Shown here piece after piece: positions 44,750 to 54,617 of a DNA stretch of 64,000 nucleotides. The translations under genes and the position numbers were made by a program. The first letter of the stretch is position 1. Every line of letters starts with the position of its first letter. The notes under the pieces were generated by a model that was not told where the DNA came from, ran no database searches, and worked only from the letters and a program-made list of their open reading frames with translations. Source of the DNA: Uranotaenia lowii (Eukaryota; Arthropoda; Insecta; Diptera; Culicidae); the NCBI RefSeq assembly GCF_029784155.1, contig NC_073693.1, positions 23,038,002 through 23,102,001 of the forward strand. Direction: 5' to 3'.

Positions 44750-46558
44750 TTGGGTTTTTTCATCCCAACCAGAACAAATTTCCAAAAACCTATGATGGAA
44801 AATAATGGCTTGTCGTCAAATACCGATGTGGTAGATTGTGCGGACTCCAATACAGGAAACTGTCACCTGTGTTCCGAATCACTCAGTCTGGACAGTCTGT
44901 ACGATATTATCGGCTGTGACCTCTGTTCAGTTTGGGTTCATACTCGTTGCGTAGAAGTGTTCTCAGCTGTAGAAATGAAGGATCATGTTTGGAAGTGTGA
45001 TCAATGTATGTCCAGATCCGATCCGGAAATGCCCAACAAACCTCAGTCACGAAGCAGCAAACGATCTTCACGAGCTGAACTGGAGTTGCAAAAACTACAG
45101 GAAGAAAAGGAACTTCAGCTGAAGGCGTTGGAAGACGAGGAGAAAACTAGCAGAGAATTTCAACGCAGAAAAACGCAGATTGAAACCGAGTATCTTCTGA
45201 AGAAATATGATTGCATAGAAGCATCGGATGGAGGAAGTGTCAAAAGCCGATCCAGTCATGTAAGAAGTAAACAAATCGTGGAAACTTGGCTTGAGAAGAG
45301 TCCGACGGAAAAAATTTCGGAAAACAGATCGGAGAAGGGTATGGTTCTGAACATTGAAACAAACGATCAAAGAGGTTTAATATCAGCATCTTCATCTACA
45401 TCCCAAAGCATGGAGTTTGAGCGAATTCCAAGCACACATCCTGAACCATTAACTTCACAATGTTTGATGAATGAATTAGAGGGTCAACCGCCCAGAGCTA
45501 GTGGTCCCACTTACGTTCGTTCAGCTCCACGGATTAGTTTCCTCAATCTAGGAGCGTTTCCTAAGGTAGCGCAAAAAACCAGAAGTACTGTTGAAGTGAA
45601 TACAGTTGATTCCTCTATGGAATCTCAGGCAGGTAACGCAATGCCTAACATTTCGCAACCTAAAGTAACCTGGGTATCCAATCCAGGAAACTCGGTACCG
45701 ATTCCAAGTGTAGGTGTCAATGCATCTTTTCTGCCAAAAGACCCGACAATCCGGCTTGGTTCCGGGCCAATAGCGATGGATATGTCCCAAAGCGGTACAA
45801 ATGTTCCCTGGAAATCATTCCAAACCACCCAAGTTGATAAAGATTTTGGACTTATTAGCGCTCAGTTAGCTTCTCGCCAGGCAATGCAATACTGGGAACT
45901 GCCTAAATTTTCGGGAGATCCAACCGAGTGGCGACTATTTATTTCTTCGTATCAAAACAGCACCGAAGCCTGTGGGTACAAACATGCGGAAAACTTAGCA
46001 AGACTTCAAAGAAGTCTGACGGGTCAAGCTCGAGAATTGGTAAAAAGTCAACTCCATAGTCCGGAACTTGTGCCGGAAGTTATGGAAACATTACAAATGT
46101 TTTACGGGCGACCCGAACTTCTGATAAACGCTTTGTTGACAACTTTGCGCAATACGCCGTCTCCAAAACTGGAAAATCTCCCGTCGATCATCGCCTATGG
46201 TCTAGCAGTGAAAAACACGGTTGCATGCATAATAAACGTCCAACTCCTAAACTATCTTTCGAATCCGTTGCTGTTGCAGGAGCTTGTCGGAAAGCTTCCA
46301 ACTCAACTTCAAATCGAATGGACTCGCTTCAAACGGCGAACTGCGCAGGTCAGCACGCTGGCCACTTTTGCGGAGTATATGAACGAACTGGTTGTTTTAA
46401 CGGCAGATTTGGTGACTCCAACAAACGCAGGTTCTTTTGAAACAATCGGAAAAGCAGGTCTAAATGATCAGAGGATTGAAACGGAAAGCGAAAAATATTC
46501 GAGAGACAACCATCGACGACGATGCAGTCCTTCCAAGGATCTGTGCATACTGTTATGA
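44750..46558 (+). CDS. BEL/Pao-type retrotransposon Gag, PHD finger plus DUF1759 (element truncated)
   Basis: An uninterrupted 602-codon frame. Residues 38-86 form a complete PHD-type zinc finger with ligands C38, C41, C56, C59, H64, C67, C83 and C86. A charged coiled-coil-like segment spans about 105-160, followed by a serine-rich low-complexity linker. From about 380 the sequence YWELPKFSGDPTEWRLFISS begins the DUF1759 gag region typical of BEL/Pao elements, running to about 550. Translation may really start at Met15 or Met16 (44792/44795). The frame stops just where a Cys-rich knuckle would begin; the next frame shows an ICAYCYD-like piece. No protease, reverse transcriptase or integrase follows: a MITE starts 100 bp downstream. 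The Gag would form capsid-like particles in the cytoplasm. It is a remnant, or possibly a retained gag gene. Confidence 0.85.
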   Translation: MGFFIPTRTNFQKPMMENNGLSSNTDVVDCADSNTGNCHLCSESLSLDSLYDIIGCDLCSVWVHTRCVEVFSAVEMKDHVWKCDQCMSRSDPEMPNKPQSRSSKRSSRAELELQKLQEEKELQLKALEDEEKTSREFQRRKTQIETEYLLKKYDCIEASDGGSVKSRSSHVRSKQIVETWLEKSPTEKISENRSEKGMVLNIETNDQRGLISASSSTSQSMEFERIPSTHPEPLTSQCLMNELEGQPPRASGPTYVRSAPRISFLNLGAFPKVAQKTRSTVEVNTVDSSMESQAGNAMPNISQPKVTWVSNPGNSVPIPSVGVNASFLPKDPTIRLGSGPIAMDMSQSGTNVPWKSFQTTQVDKDFGLISAQLASRQAMQYWELPKFSGDPTEWRLFISSYQNSTEACGYKHAENLARLQRSLTGQARELVKSQLHSPELVPEVMETLQMFYGRPELLINALLTTLRNTPSPKLENLPSIIAYGLAVKNTVACIINVQLLNYLSNPLLLQELVGKLPTQLQIEWTRFKRRTAQVSTLATFAEYMNELVVLTADLVTPTNAGSFETIGKAGLNDQRIETESEKYSRDNHRRRCSPSKDLCILL

Positions 46559-46658
46559 CTAGGCTTGCAAGAATAAAATATTGATAGGCAGAGCTATCAA
46601 AAAGTAGGACATTGTTTTATAAAAATAGAAAAAAAAGTAGGATGCTTGTTTCCAAAAC

Positions 46659-47251
46659 TAGAGTGTCCATTTCCCAGCTATTTTTCCGTTCCCGGGATTC
46701 GGGAAATCTGATCATCCTATTCCCTGGAATTTCCTGGATCCCGGGAAAAATTCTTAAACTTCAAACTTTACTAATTAAATAAAACTATTATAAAGAATTT
46801 CGATTCCATTTGCATAAATTTCTTAGTTAGAAGTGAACAAAGATTTTTCCATCAACGAATTTTTTTAAATCTGTTATAATTCATGCAGCAGACGGTTAAA
46901 ATAATAATGATTTAGGTAATAAAAATAAATCACTTTATTCGAAAAATCAACATGGAATTAATCATAATATTAGCATAAAATTTATTTCTTGGCAAAACTG
47001 TGTTAGTTTTAAGCAGTAAAATAAAGAATATTTTTTTACTTGTTTTATTTTCATTTTGATTATTTTTTAATTAAATTTAATTTGTTAATGTTAATGTTTC
47101 TAAAATCTTTAGAAAAAAAAAATCGGCCATACACCAAGGTGGCTAAGACAACAACTTTTCTCACTGACATGACATAGCTCGATTTATTATGTTTGGGTAC
47201 TCCCGGGATTTTTCTATCGTTTCCTGGGATTTGGGAATTTTCGAAGCTCTA
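46659..47251 (+). mobile_element. hAT-like MITE, 'TCCCGGGA' family
   Basis: Ends TAGAGTGTCCATTTCCC and, read inward from the right, TAGAGCTTCGAAAATTCCC are flanked by an exact 8-bp duplication TCCAAAAC at 46651-46658 and 47252-47259. TCCCGGGATT and TCCTGGGAT-type words recur on the same strand near both ends. It is 593 bp and non-coding, inserted in the decayed region behind the gag frame. Confidence 0.88.
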
Positions 47252-47364
47252 TCCAAAACAGATTAAAGAAAATTGATTTTTCATTATTACAGAAATGTTT
47301 CTGTGACAAAGTTAGTTAAATTTTTACGCCATTGTTATTTTGAAAACTAAAGATTTTCGGTACC

Positions 47365-47600
47365 GTAAACTGGACACCAGGGTAACTTTGGTCAACATGT
47401 AATTTTTGTCGATAACCATCATTTACTAAGTCTGAAGTTAAAATACCTGAAAACAGTTTTCTACGTTCGAAAGCCAATTATTGAGTTTCAAATAGGCTGA
47501 ATTTGGTTTGTAGATGGAGATTTTTTTATATTACTTAAAATGTAGTTTTAAAGTTTTAAAATATCTATTTTTTCGAAGACAAACATCTCTCCTGATAAAA
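47365..47600 (+). repeat. Partial copy of the TA-flanked MITE at 23950-24830
   Basis: TACCGTAAACTGGACACCAG, then GGTAACTTTGGTCAACATG, ACTAAGTCTGAAGTTAAAAT and TTTTCTACGTT correspond to the minus-strand reading of 24830-24600. The far end is not clear. Confidence 0.6.
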
Positions 47601-49769
47601 TGATAGCATTTAGAAGCAAATGGGTTGTTTTATGGGACAGTTTAACTTTTTCCTTTATTAAGGTATAGTTTTAGAGTTATTTTTATGGTCATTCTATGAT
47701 CATTTTAGGATATTAAGAATATTTTTCCTTCATAAAGGTATAGTTTTAGAGTTATTTTTAGTTATTTAGAGTTTTTTTAGCCTGAATAGAATAAATGCCA
47801 TAAAACCCTATCAAATGCTTAAGTTTGTATAAAAAAAAAACATAGGAACAGTGGGAGGACCTGGGGAATTGCATGGAGGTAAAATTTCATGTCAACATTG
47901 ACCATCTTTTGAGTATATTTGTTTCTGAAAGAAAACGTTGTAATAATTCAATCGTATTTTGTAAGTAAAAGTAATCGTTGATTTTTTCGCAAGACTCACA
48001 AATTTGTAGCCTGCAATGTCTGGCTTTCTTAAATTTGCCTATTCAAGTTCCAAGCCATAAAAAAGGAAAGATTGTCACTGAACTGACCTTCGAAACCGAA
48101 AACGGCATTGAACGCATATATCAACTGACAGTTCACGAGGATGAGTTAGAAAACAGATAGACGAGAAAGCGTGAGAAAAGAAAATGTGAGAACTGAGCTC
48201 TTGTAGTTAGGCGGGAAATTGTAGCGTAGAAACAAAACAAACAACAAACATAGGAAGTGCAATCGAACAGAAAAGTGTGATCAGCTTAGAAATCCTATAA
48301 CTGTGAAAGTTTAGTAGTGAATCTACGTTGAAAGGTTATACTAAACCTACGAGATCGGGTCGAGGTGTAGATGCAACTCGGAAAGCCCAGCAGTACGCGA
48401 ATCTAACCAATTAGTTAGAAGAGTTGAGCCAAGGTAGGAAAGCTAATGTGCGAACTTTGTTCTTAAGTCTAAAGGTAACATATTTAATTTAGTCTACACT
48501 TTTCGGGATTTTTTTTTTAAATTTCTTAGCGGCCCATCACACTCCCCCATACCAAAAAGCTCATTTGAGCCCCCTGATAATGGACGCTAACTGTTCTTAG
48601 CATGTCTGGCAGCAAACAAGAAAATAACATTAAAAACTCAAACGCGGACAAACTTTATTCATGCTGAGAACGTAAAAAATATTATTTACTACATTGAATC
48701 TCAGTGGAAGAATATTCCTTTGAAGAGATCCATTTTAACGATTAACAAATTAATTATTTATTTATAAGAATTGATAATAAAAAAAAACTAAAACTAAATA
48801 ATTAGAAATAAATTTACTGCTAAGAAAATTATCAAAAAATATTCCGCGGTCAGGGAATACTCAATTTCAACTTTTACCAGGCACAGGTGAGGAATCAAAC
48901 AGAAACGAATTGAACTTAAACTAAACTTGAATAATGATAAATTTTAGGCAAATAGGTGGCTAGCGGTTGCAAATATCAGAATTCTCACAAAGAACGAGGA
49001 GAGAAGATTAAACGTAAGATATTCAAAGTAACCTAAAATATATCCCAACCTTAGAAATTTGTACCGTAGGTATTTAAAACGCGCCCAACTTCGTGCGAAT
49101 AAAGGTGTGTTACGAATTTGGAACCTCATCTTTCTCTTTTCACCTTGAGATCCGCAAGGACAATAAAGATTATTTTCTTAAATATTTTTTTTCTGTTCTC
49201 AAAACCTTATCTTAATTTTTTTTTCAAACAATTAGTTTGTATCATAAATTTAGGCTCTGTAGTTATTTATACTTAATATCTTAATTCTGCTAAAATAAAT
49301 GTTTCCCTTGTGTAAAAATTCTTGCATGCCAAATAGGTGTTAATTTGCTTATTCAAGTTCCAAGCCATAAAGAAAAATTATTAAATATGCAAGTCTCCCT
49401 GTTAAACAATCATGAAGATTAATGATGTACCAAGTTTTCGGCGCCGAAGTGGTACCTTTCACAACCGTTAGGCCGAATAATCGGCTCACCGAATGTTTGG
49501 GCTAAGCAGGGCCGTATGAAGTACTTCCTCTTCGGTGGAGGTTTGGTGACAAAATTTCAAAAATAAGTCCTAAAAGTTTCCAGGTTTTTTGAAGCTTTAA
49601 AAAATAAATTAAAAAGAAAATCATTTTCAACTCTTGTAAACTGGATACATTTAGATGTTAGTTTAAATATTTTGTTTTGAGGTATCCACAATATAAATAT
49701 TGTTGAGCAACAAACCAAAAAATATATTTCTAGCTGAATTTTCCTGAACTTTTCATAAAGTACTGTTTT
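47601..49769. other. Unresolved repeat region downstream of the gag remnant
   Basis: The 60-codon frame at 47978-48160 has no domain I recognise. A 30-bp direct repeat (AATTTGCYTATTCAAGTTCC continuing AAGCCATAAA) occurs at 48032 and at 49342, 1310 bp apart, suggesting a duplication or the edges of an insertion. A GC-richer segment with CGGCGCCGAAGTGGTACC and AATAATCGGCTCACC lies at 49430-49550. I could not identify long terminal repeats. Confidence 0.35.
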
Positions 49770-50162
49770 ATCGACAGTAAATTAACATTTATAATTTTAT
49801 AATTATTATTTATAATTATTTCATGATGAAAATCCTGTGAAAAAAAAATTTAGATTTTTCATAGAATGGCTAGGCAAAACCCGTGCAAAATACGGGCATT
49901 CGATTTCAAAGTTTACAACTCAAAATCTGAGCAATATCCAGGCAAATTTGGGAACTCTTCAATTAACATCAAAAAGAATAAACTCGAAAAATTTATGTTT
50001 TTTTTTATTGAAACACATCAGCCAGTTTATTTGGAATAACTTTGCTTAAAAAATTGTTTTGGATAAAAAATCATAGTTATGATCACTCAATTTAAATTTT
50101 TCTTCGATTCTGTAAATAAAGTAAAAAAAATCGGGAAAGAACCGTGAAACCTGGCAATCTTA
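49770..50162 (+). mobile_element. Degenerate MITE, 'CCGGGCA' family
   Basis: GCTAGGCAAAACCCGTGCAA, then AATACGGGCATTCGATTTCA, AACACATCAGCCAGTTTATT and ACCTGGCAATCTTAG at the right end follow the order of the elements at 22986-23476 and 43180-43517. No target duplication was found. Confidence 0.6.
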
Positions 50163-50459
50163 GTGAGTATAATCTAATTGAAAATTCGATATTCGGGACA
50201 AGGGACTGTACCCAAAATTCATGCACCAACTCCTTTTGTGAAAAACTTTCGATGGCGTTTTTCGAGTACAGTCTTTAAATATCTACCAACTAGTTAAAAT
50301 TTTTTTTGAAAAACTGAAATAGAATTGTGGACCTGGGCAGGCTTCGGATGTATTTGAGAGCAAACACCCACGGAGCTCAAATTTGCTCTCACTCTTTCAG
50401 CGGCAAGATGGAATGAGAAAGAGTACCATTTGCCTCGAAGATGCAATGCTCCTAGGGAG

Positions 50460-51660
50460 CAGGGTTGCCAACTGTTTTTCAAAAAAGTCTGGAAGATTTT
50501 GAAAAAATGTCTGGAAATATCTGGAAAAGTCTGGATAGCTGACTTTTGGGAAGGTGGTGACCTTTTTGGTTTTCTTACAGAAAGGCATAGCAACCGGTCA
50601 GTTGGGGCTATCATTAATTAAGAGTCCAAGACCCCACTTTATATATACCAATCGACTCAGCTCGACGAGTTACGATGATGTCCGTGAATTTGTATGTTCC
50701 ATTAAATCGTTCTTACCACATTAACTCCTATTCCAGGAATCACGATTTTGATGAATTTAGTATAAAAAAATTGGATTTTTTCCCCTGTAGGTCATATCTC
50801 AAAACCAAAAAAAAACAAAATTGTTGAAAATTTGTTTATTCCATAGTAAATATCATGCTTATGTCGGCTCCAAAAAAGGTAGCCATTTGCTTAGCAGCAG
50901 CAGCCAGCAATCGCTAAATTAATTACGGAAGCGATCGAAAATTTGACAAAAAGTTCATCAAACAGCCTAGAATGGATCCCACGCCATCTATCATGAGAGT
51001 TTAGGAAGTTAACCCCTTGACCACTAGTGAGCGTGGAAAAATGTGGCTCTCGAACTTGAACACTTTGGAATATTTTGATAGTAAATGAACTCGTTGAATA
51101 TCAGTTCGCTTATCCTCCAAAAAACGTACTGGTCACCTTTTTTATATTAAGTTTAGTAATTTTTGCTATCGATTTTCTTTATTCAGAATCTTTTTTATAG
51201 ATTAATAATATATAATTCAGAAATAAGGAATCCATTATTGTGTCATTTAATTCCAAAGATAATTGACACTCTGTAAGAAAGCCTCCAATCCATTTATAAG
51301 TGTATTGAATCGGTTTATTTTTTTATCGCCAGATCCCAATGTTGCAGATAGCCACTATCACTTACGTGTCCTGTTTGACTCTCAATTTTAACGCACAACT
51401 TCAAGCATTTGCCATTATTTCTAGCTTTCAACCACTTCTGCATTCAAAATTAATTAATTCTAACCATTTACTACCATATTTTACCATGACCATTTTGAAT
51501 TTTCATAGTTTCTTAGAACAATTTACGTCCTAAGCCAAAAGTCTGGAATTGTCTGGAAGAAATGTCAAAAGTCTGGAAGTCTGGAAACCTGAAAAAATGT
51601 CTGGCCAAAGTCCAAAAAGTCTGGAAGATCCAGACAAAATCTGGAAGGATGACATCACTG
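50460..51660 (+). mobile_element. hAT-like MITE, 'GTCTGGAA' family, nested
   Basis: The ends CAGGGTTGCCA and, read inward from the right, CAGTGATGTCA are flanked by an exact 8-bp duplication CTAGGGAG at 50452-50459 and 51661-51668. GTCTGGAA-type words recur on this strand near both ends, about a dozen in total. The 1.2-kb length is unusual for this group. The middle (about 50600-51530) includes ACCAATCGACTCAGCTCGAC, typical of another dispersed repeat, so a further insertion is likely. Confidence 0.85.
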
Positions 51661-52010
51661 CTAGGGAGTTCTTTTTGCCTCTCACTCTGCCCTGAAAAGA
51701 GAAATGAGCGCTCTACGGGAGTAGCTCCCTAGGAGAACGCTTATGAGGCAAACGTTATGTGTTGGAAATCTGACTGGCCCGTATTCGATTGTTTTGGTTT
51801 GCGCCGGCGGTGTCATTTGGAAATGATTTAATATGAATAGCAAGAGCTATATAGAATGTGTTCTCGCTGATTAGTTTGTTAAGTAGAGTGGCCCAAATAA
51901 GCAGATTGTTATGTGTAGTTTACATGCAAAAAAGATCGCGCATCGTAAAGAAAAATCGCGTTTGTAAAGAAGTTTGAGATATTTTGTTCGGGGAGCTTTT
52001 TTTCATCAAT

Positions 52011-53157
52011 TACCTTTAAACGGGGCATCATGCAACAGCAGGGTTAGATGCTACATTTGTATACCACAACACTTTTCCAATTTTTATTTAAATTTAATGT
52101 AATAAAGTAATCATTTAATGATAACAAAATGATGATGTCTAAGTTTCTAACATCGTGAGTTTTTCATTCTCATAGAAAATTTGAAAAAATTGAGCAATAG
52201 ATGTAGAAATTTTTACATTTTTCGATGCTGTAAAAAAACTTTACCCAGTTTGACAGATTGGCTTAATGATATCAAACTTTATACTGTTTTTATTTTCCTA
52301 TACAAAAACTGTTGGTGTAAAAATATGTTTTGAAAAATTACTAAATTTCTAAATTCTCGATTCCATATGCTGGGATATGATTGTTTTGCATCACGCGTTT
52401 GTTAATTTCACAATTTTATCTATTATAACATGAACTTTTATGATTTAAGCTAGTTGATTTTTAGTATTTTTACCCCTAAATGTATGCAGCATCTTTATGC
52501 CTCTCCATTAAAATCATTTTTGGCATCACGCGTTTGTTTTTTTTTTCAAAATTTCATCTATCATAACATGAACTTTTATGATTTAAGCTATTTGATTTTT
52601 AGTATTTTTTTGCCCCTAAATGTATGCAGCACGTTCATGCCTTTTTTAAAATTATTTTTGACATGATTGTTTTGCATCACACGTCTGTTAATTTCAAAAT
52701 TTCATCTAAGATAACATGAACTTTTATGATTTAAGCTAGTTGATTTTTAGTAATTTTTGCCCCTAAATGTATGCAACACCTTAATGCTTTTTCTTCAAAA
52801 TAAATTTTGACAAAATTTTTTTGAGCCAAATTAAAACTTACTGCAATTGGTGCTTTATACGTTATTTCATCACAAATATATCTAAAACAAAATTTTCAAA
52901 CGTTTTCATTTGATTTTTCATTAAAAACAAAGTTTTTTTTTGCAACCAACCTCATTTTTAGTAGGATGAAAATCGCATACTTTGTAAATTTAAAAATAAC
53001 TGGGGAAACCAATAATTTTTCTGACTTCGCTACGTCAATTTGATGTCCCATCAATTTTGAAACTATTTATGTACAAGCAGAATATTTATCTGTGAACGTA
53101 AAGTTTTCAGAAGTCATTTAAGTTGAAAAGTGTGCATGATGCCCAAGTGGACTGTAC
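52011..53157 (+). mobile_element. TIR element with GGGCATCATGC ends
   Basis: TTAAACGGGGCATCATGCAA at the left and, read inward from the right, GTACAGTCCACTTGGGCATC followed by ATGCACAC are related. The independent copy at 57541 begins GTACATACTGTCAACTGGGG and continues CATCATGCAACAGCA, supporting the terminal sequence. The interior carries the dispersed repeat described at 33300-33760, with one segment triplicated. Confidence 0.65.
52375..52790 (+). repeat. Tandem triplication of a 140-150 bp segment
   Basis: GCATCACGCGTTTGTT-like starts near 52389, 52525 and 52673 are each followed by TAACATGAACTTTTATGATT, TAAGCTA-TTGATTTTTAGTA and CCCCTAAATGTATGCARCA. The element at 33300-33760 has a single unit, so the triplication is derived. 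Confidence 0.85.
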
Positions 53158-53192
53158 TTTCGCCACCGGCCGATTTCTTTGTAATACATATT

Positions 53193-54205
53193 TAGTGATA
53201 TGAATAAGGTTTAGCTATTGCTTCGGTAGCTTTTACTTTGCTCGAAATCAAGCAAAGCAAAAGCCCAAAGCATTTGCTTAGTTTGGTATGAATAAACATT
53301 TGCTTAGCAGATGTGTACTAAAGTCTTAGAACATAGCTTTTGCTTCGAAAAATAGAGCTATCCAACCAGCAGAATCTGAAGTTTTCTAAAGTAAAATGAA
53401 AGAAGACGAACAGAAAATTGAAAAGTACGGCTAAAGTAGCCTTGAAGTCGACGAAGCGGGGGGTGGGTGTAAGAACGACCGGAATTTTTTGTTAATGCGT
53501 GCTCGTATGTTGATGTTTAAAGATAAATGAATACCTAACTTTAATGTTTATCATAAGCTCTCCCACATGTATTCGGATCGGGATAATCCGATGTATAAAA
53601 AAATAGGCAATAGGCGCGCATTTTAATTTAGATTTTTATTTAAATCTTAGGATTATGAAAAATTATGTAAAAATGAGAGATCTGTATAATGTTTTAAATT
53701 ATTACAATTTATTTCTTACTTTAAGCCAATTGAGACTTCTTCCACTATAGCCGAATTTTTTTAATTTGAAATATTTACTAATTGTTTTGGTTATTGTCAT
53801 CTTAGACGAATGATTTTATACGACAGGAATATGAAAAAAGTTGGGTTATCACTTCGACTTTTCTTCATCCATGTTGAAAATACCTTTTTGAATTGTTTTG
53901 AAGTGAAATATTGCTAATTTGATAAGTTCATGACGTTATTAAAGAATTTTTTATTGGAAAAGTCTGCTACCGAGCATGCTTAGAAAATGAAGGAATTGCT
54001 ATGAGATTTGTCGAGCAATTGCTTCAGATTTGAGCTTTATTCATACCAAACTAGCTTGTTCTAAAAGTAGTAGCTCCTGACTGAGAAAACAGCTGTCAAA
54101 AAAACTTTATTCATAACAACCGAAGCAATTGCTTTAAGCGACTGCTCGACTGCTCGATTCAGTTTAGCAAAAGCAATTACTAAGTTTTTTTCATACCACC
54201 CATTA
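53193..54205 (+). mobile_element. Degenerate TIR element (GATATGAA/TGGTATGAA ends)
   Basis: Left GTGATATGAATAAGGTTTAG followed by CTATTGCTTCGG and right, read inward, GGTGGTATGAAAAAAACTTA followed by GTAATTGCTTTTG are related. AAGCAATTGC and GAGCAAT-type words recur near both ends. Superfamily and target duplication are unresolved. Confidence 0.55.
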
Positions 54206-54617
54206 TCTGAAAGCCTAAATTGCGACAAACGTTTTACATGAACATTGAATGGAACTTAGAGTAATAATGTAAACGTTGTTTAGATTCAAAAATAGTCTAA
54301 AATTTGTTCTGCTTACATCGCCGCACAGCCAGCCAGCAGCTGTGAGCTACTTGAAGCAAGCAAATATGTACTTAACTTGAACGCAATTCTGAATCGTCAC
54401 ACGCAAAGTGATTCCTCCCAGGGAGGCCTCTTTGGGAGGAGCGCTGAGCCTCTGAGGGAGCAAAGAGTGACTGGCGCTCTCGGCGATTCGGGCGGTAGGA
54501 GTAGCGAGAGAGAGTTATTTTCAACTGCAGGAGTTTGGGAGTTCCTCCTCTTTGAATGGTACTGATCTGCTACTTTTTAAGTCGCGCCTCGGGATCCGTC
54601 CGAAGCCTGGACCTGAG

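Larger units (their letters stand above)
50338..54609 (+). mobile_element. Large hAT-like element with three nested insertions
   Basis: The ends CAGGCTTCGGA and, read inward from the right, CAGGCTTCGGA match exactly. The flanking octamers GACCTGGG (50330-50337) and GACCTGAG (54610-54617) agree at seven of eight. The flanks join in the related repeat at about 43590 (GTGGACCTGGAATAAGATTT), which is the empty site. Inside lie the MITE at 50460-51660, the element at 52011-53157 and the element at about 53193-54205, leaving a core of about 0.9 kb. The core's outer parts are rich in GCTCTC, GGGAG and CTCCC words. No transposase frame is present. Confidence 0.8.
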
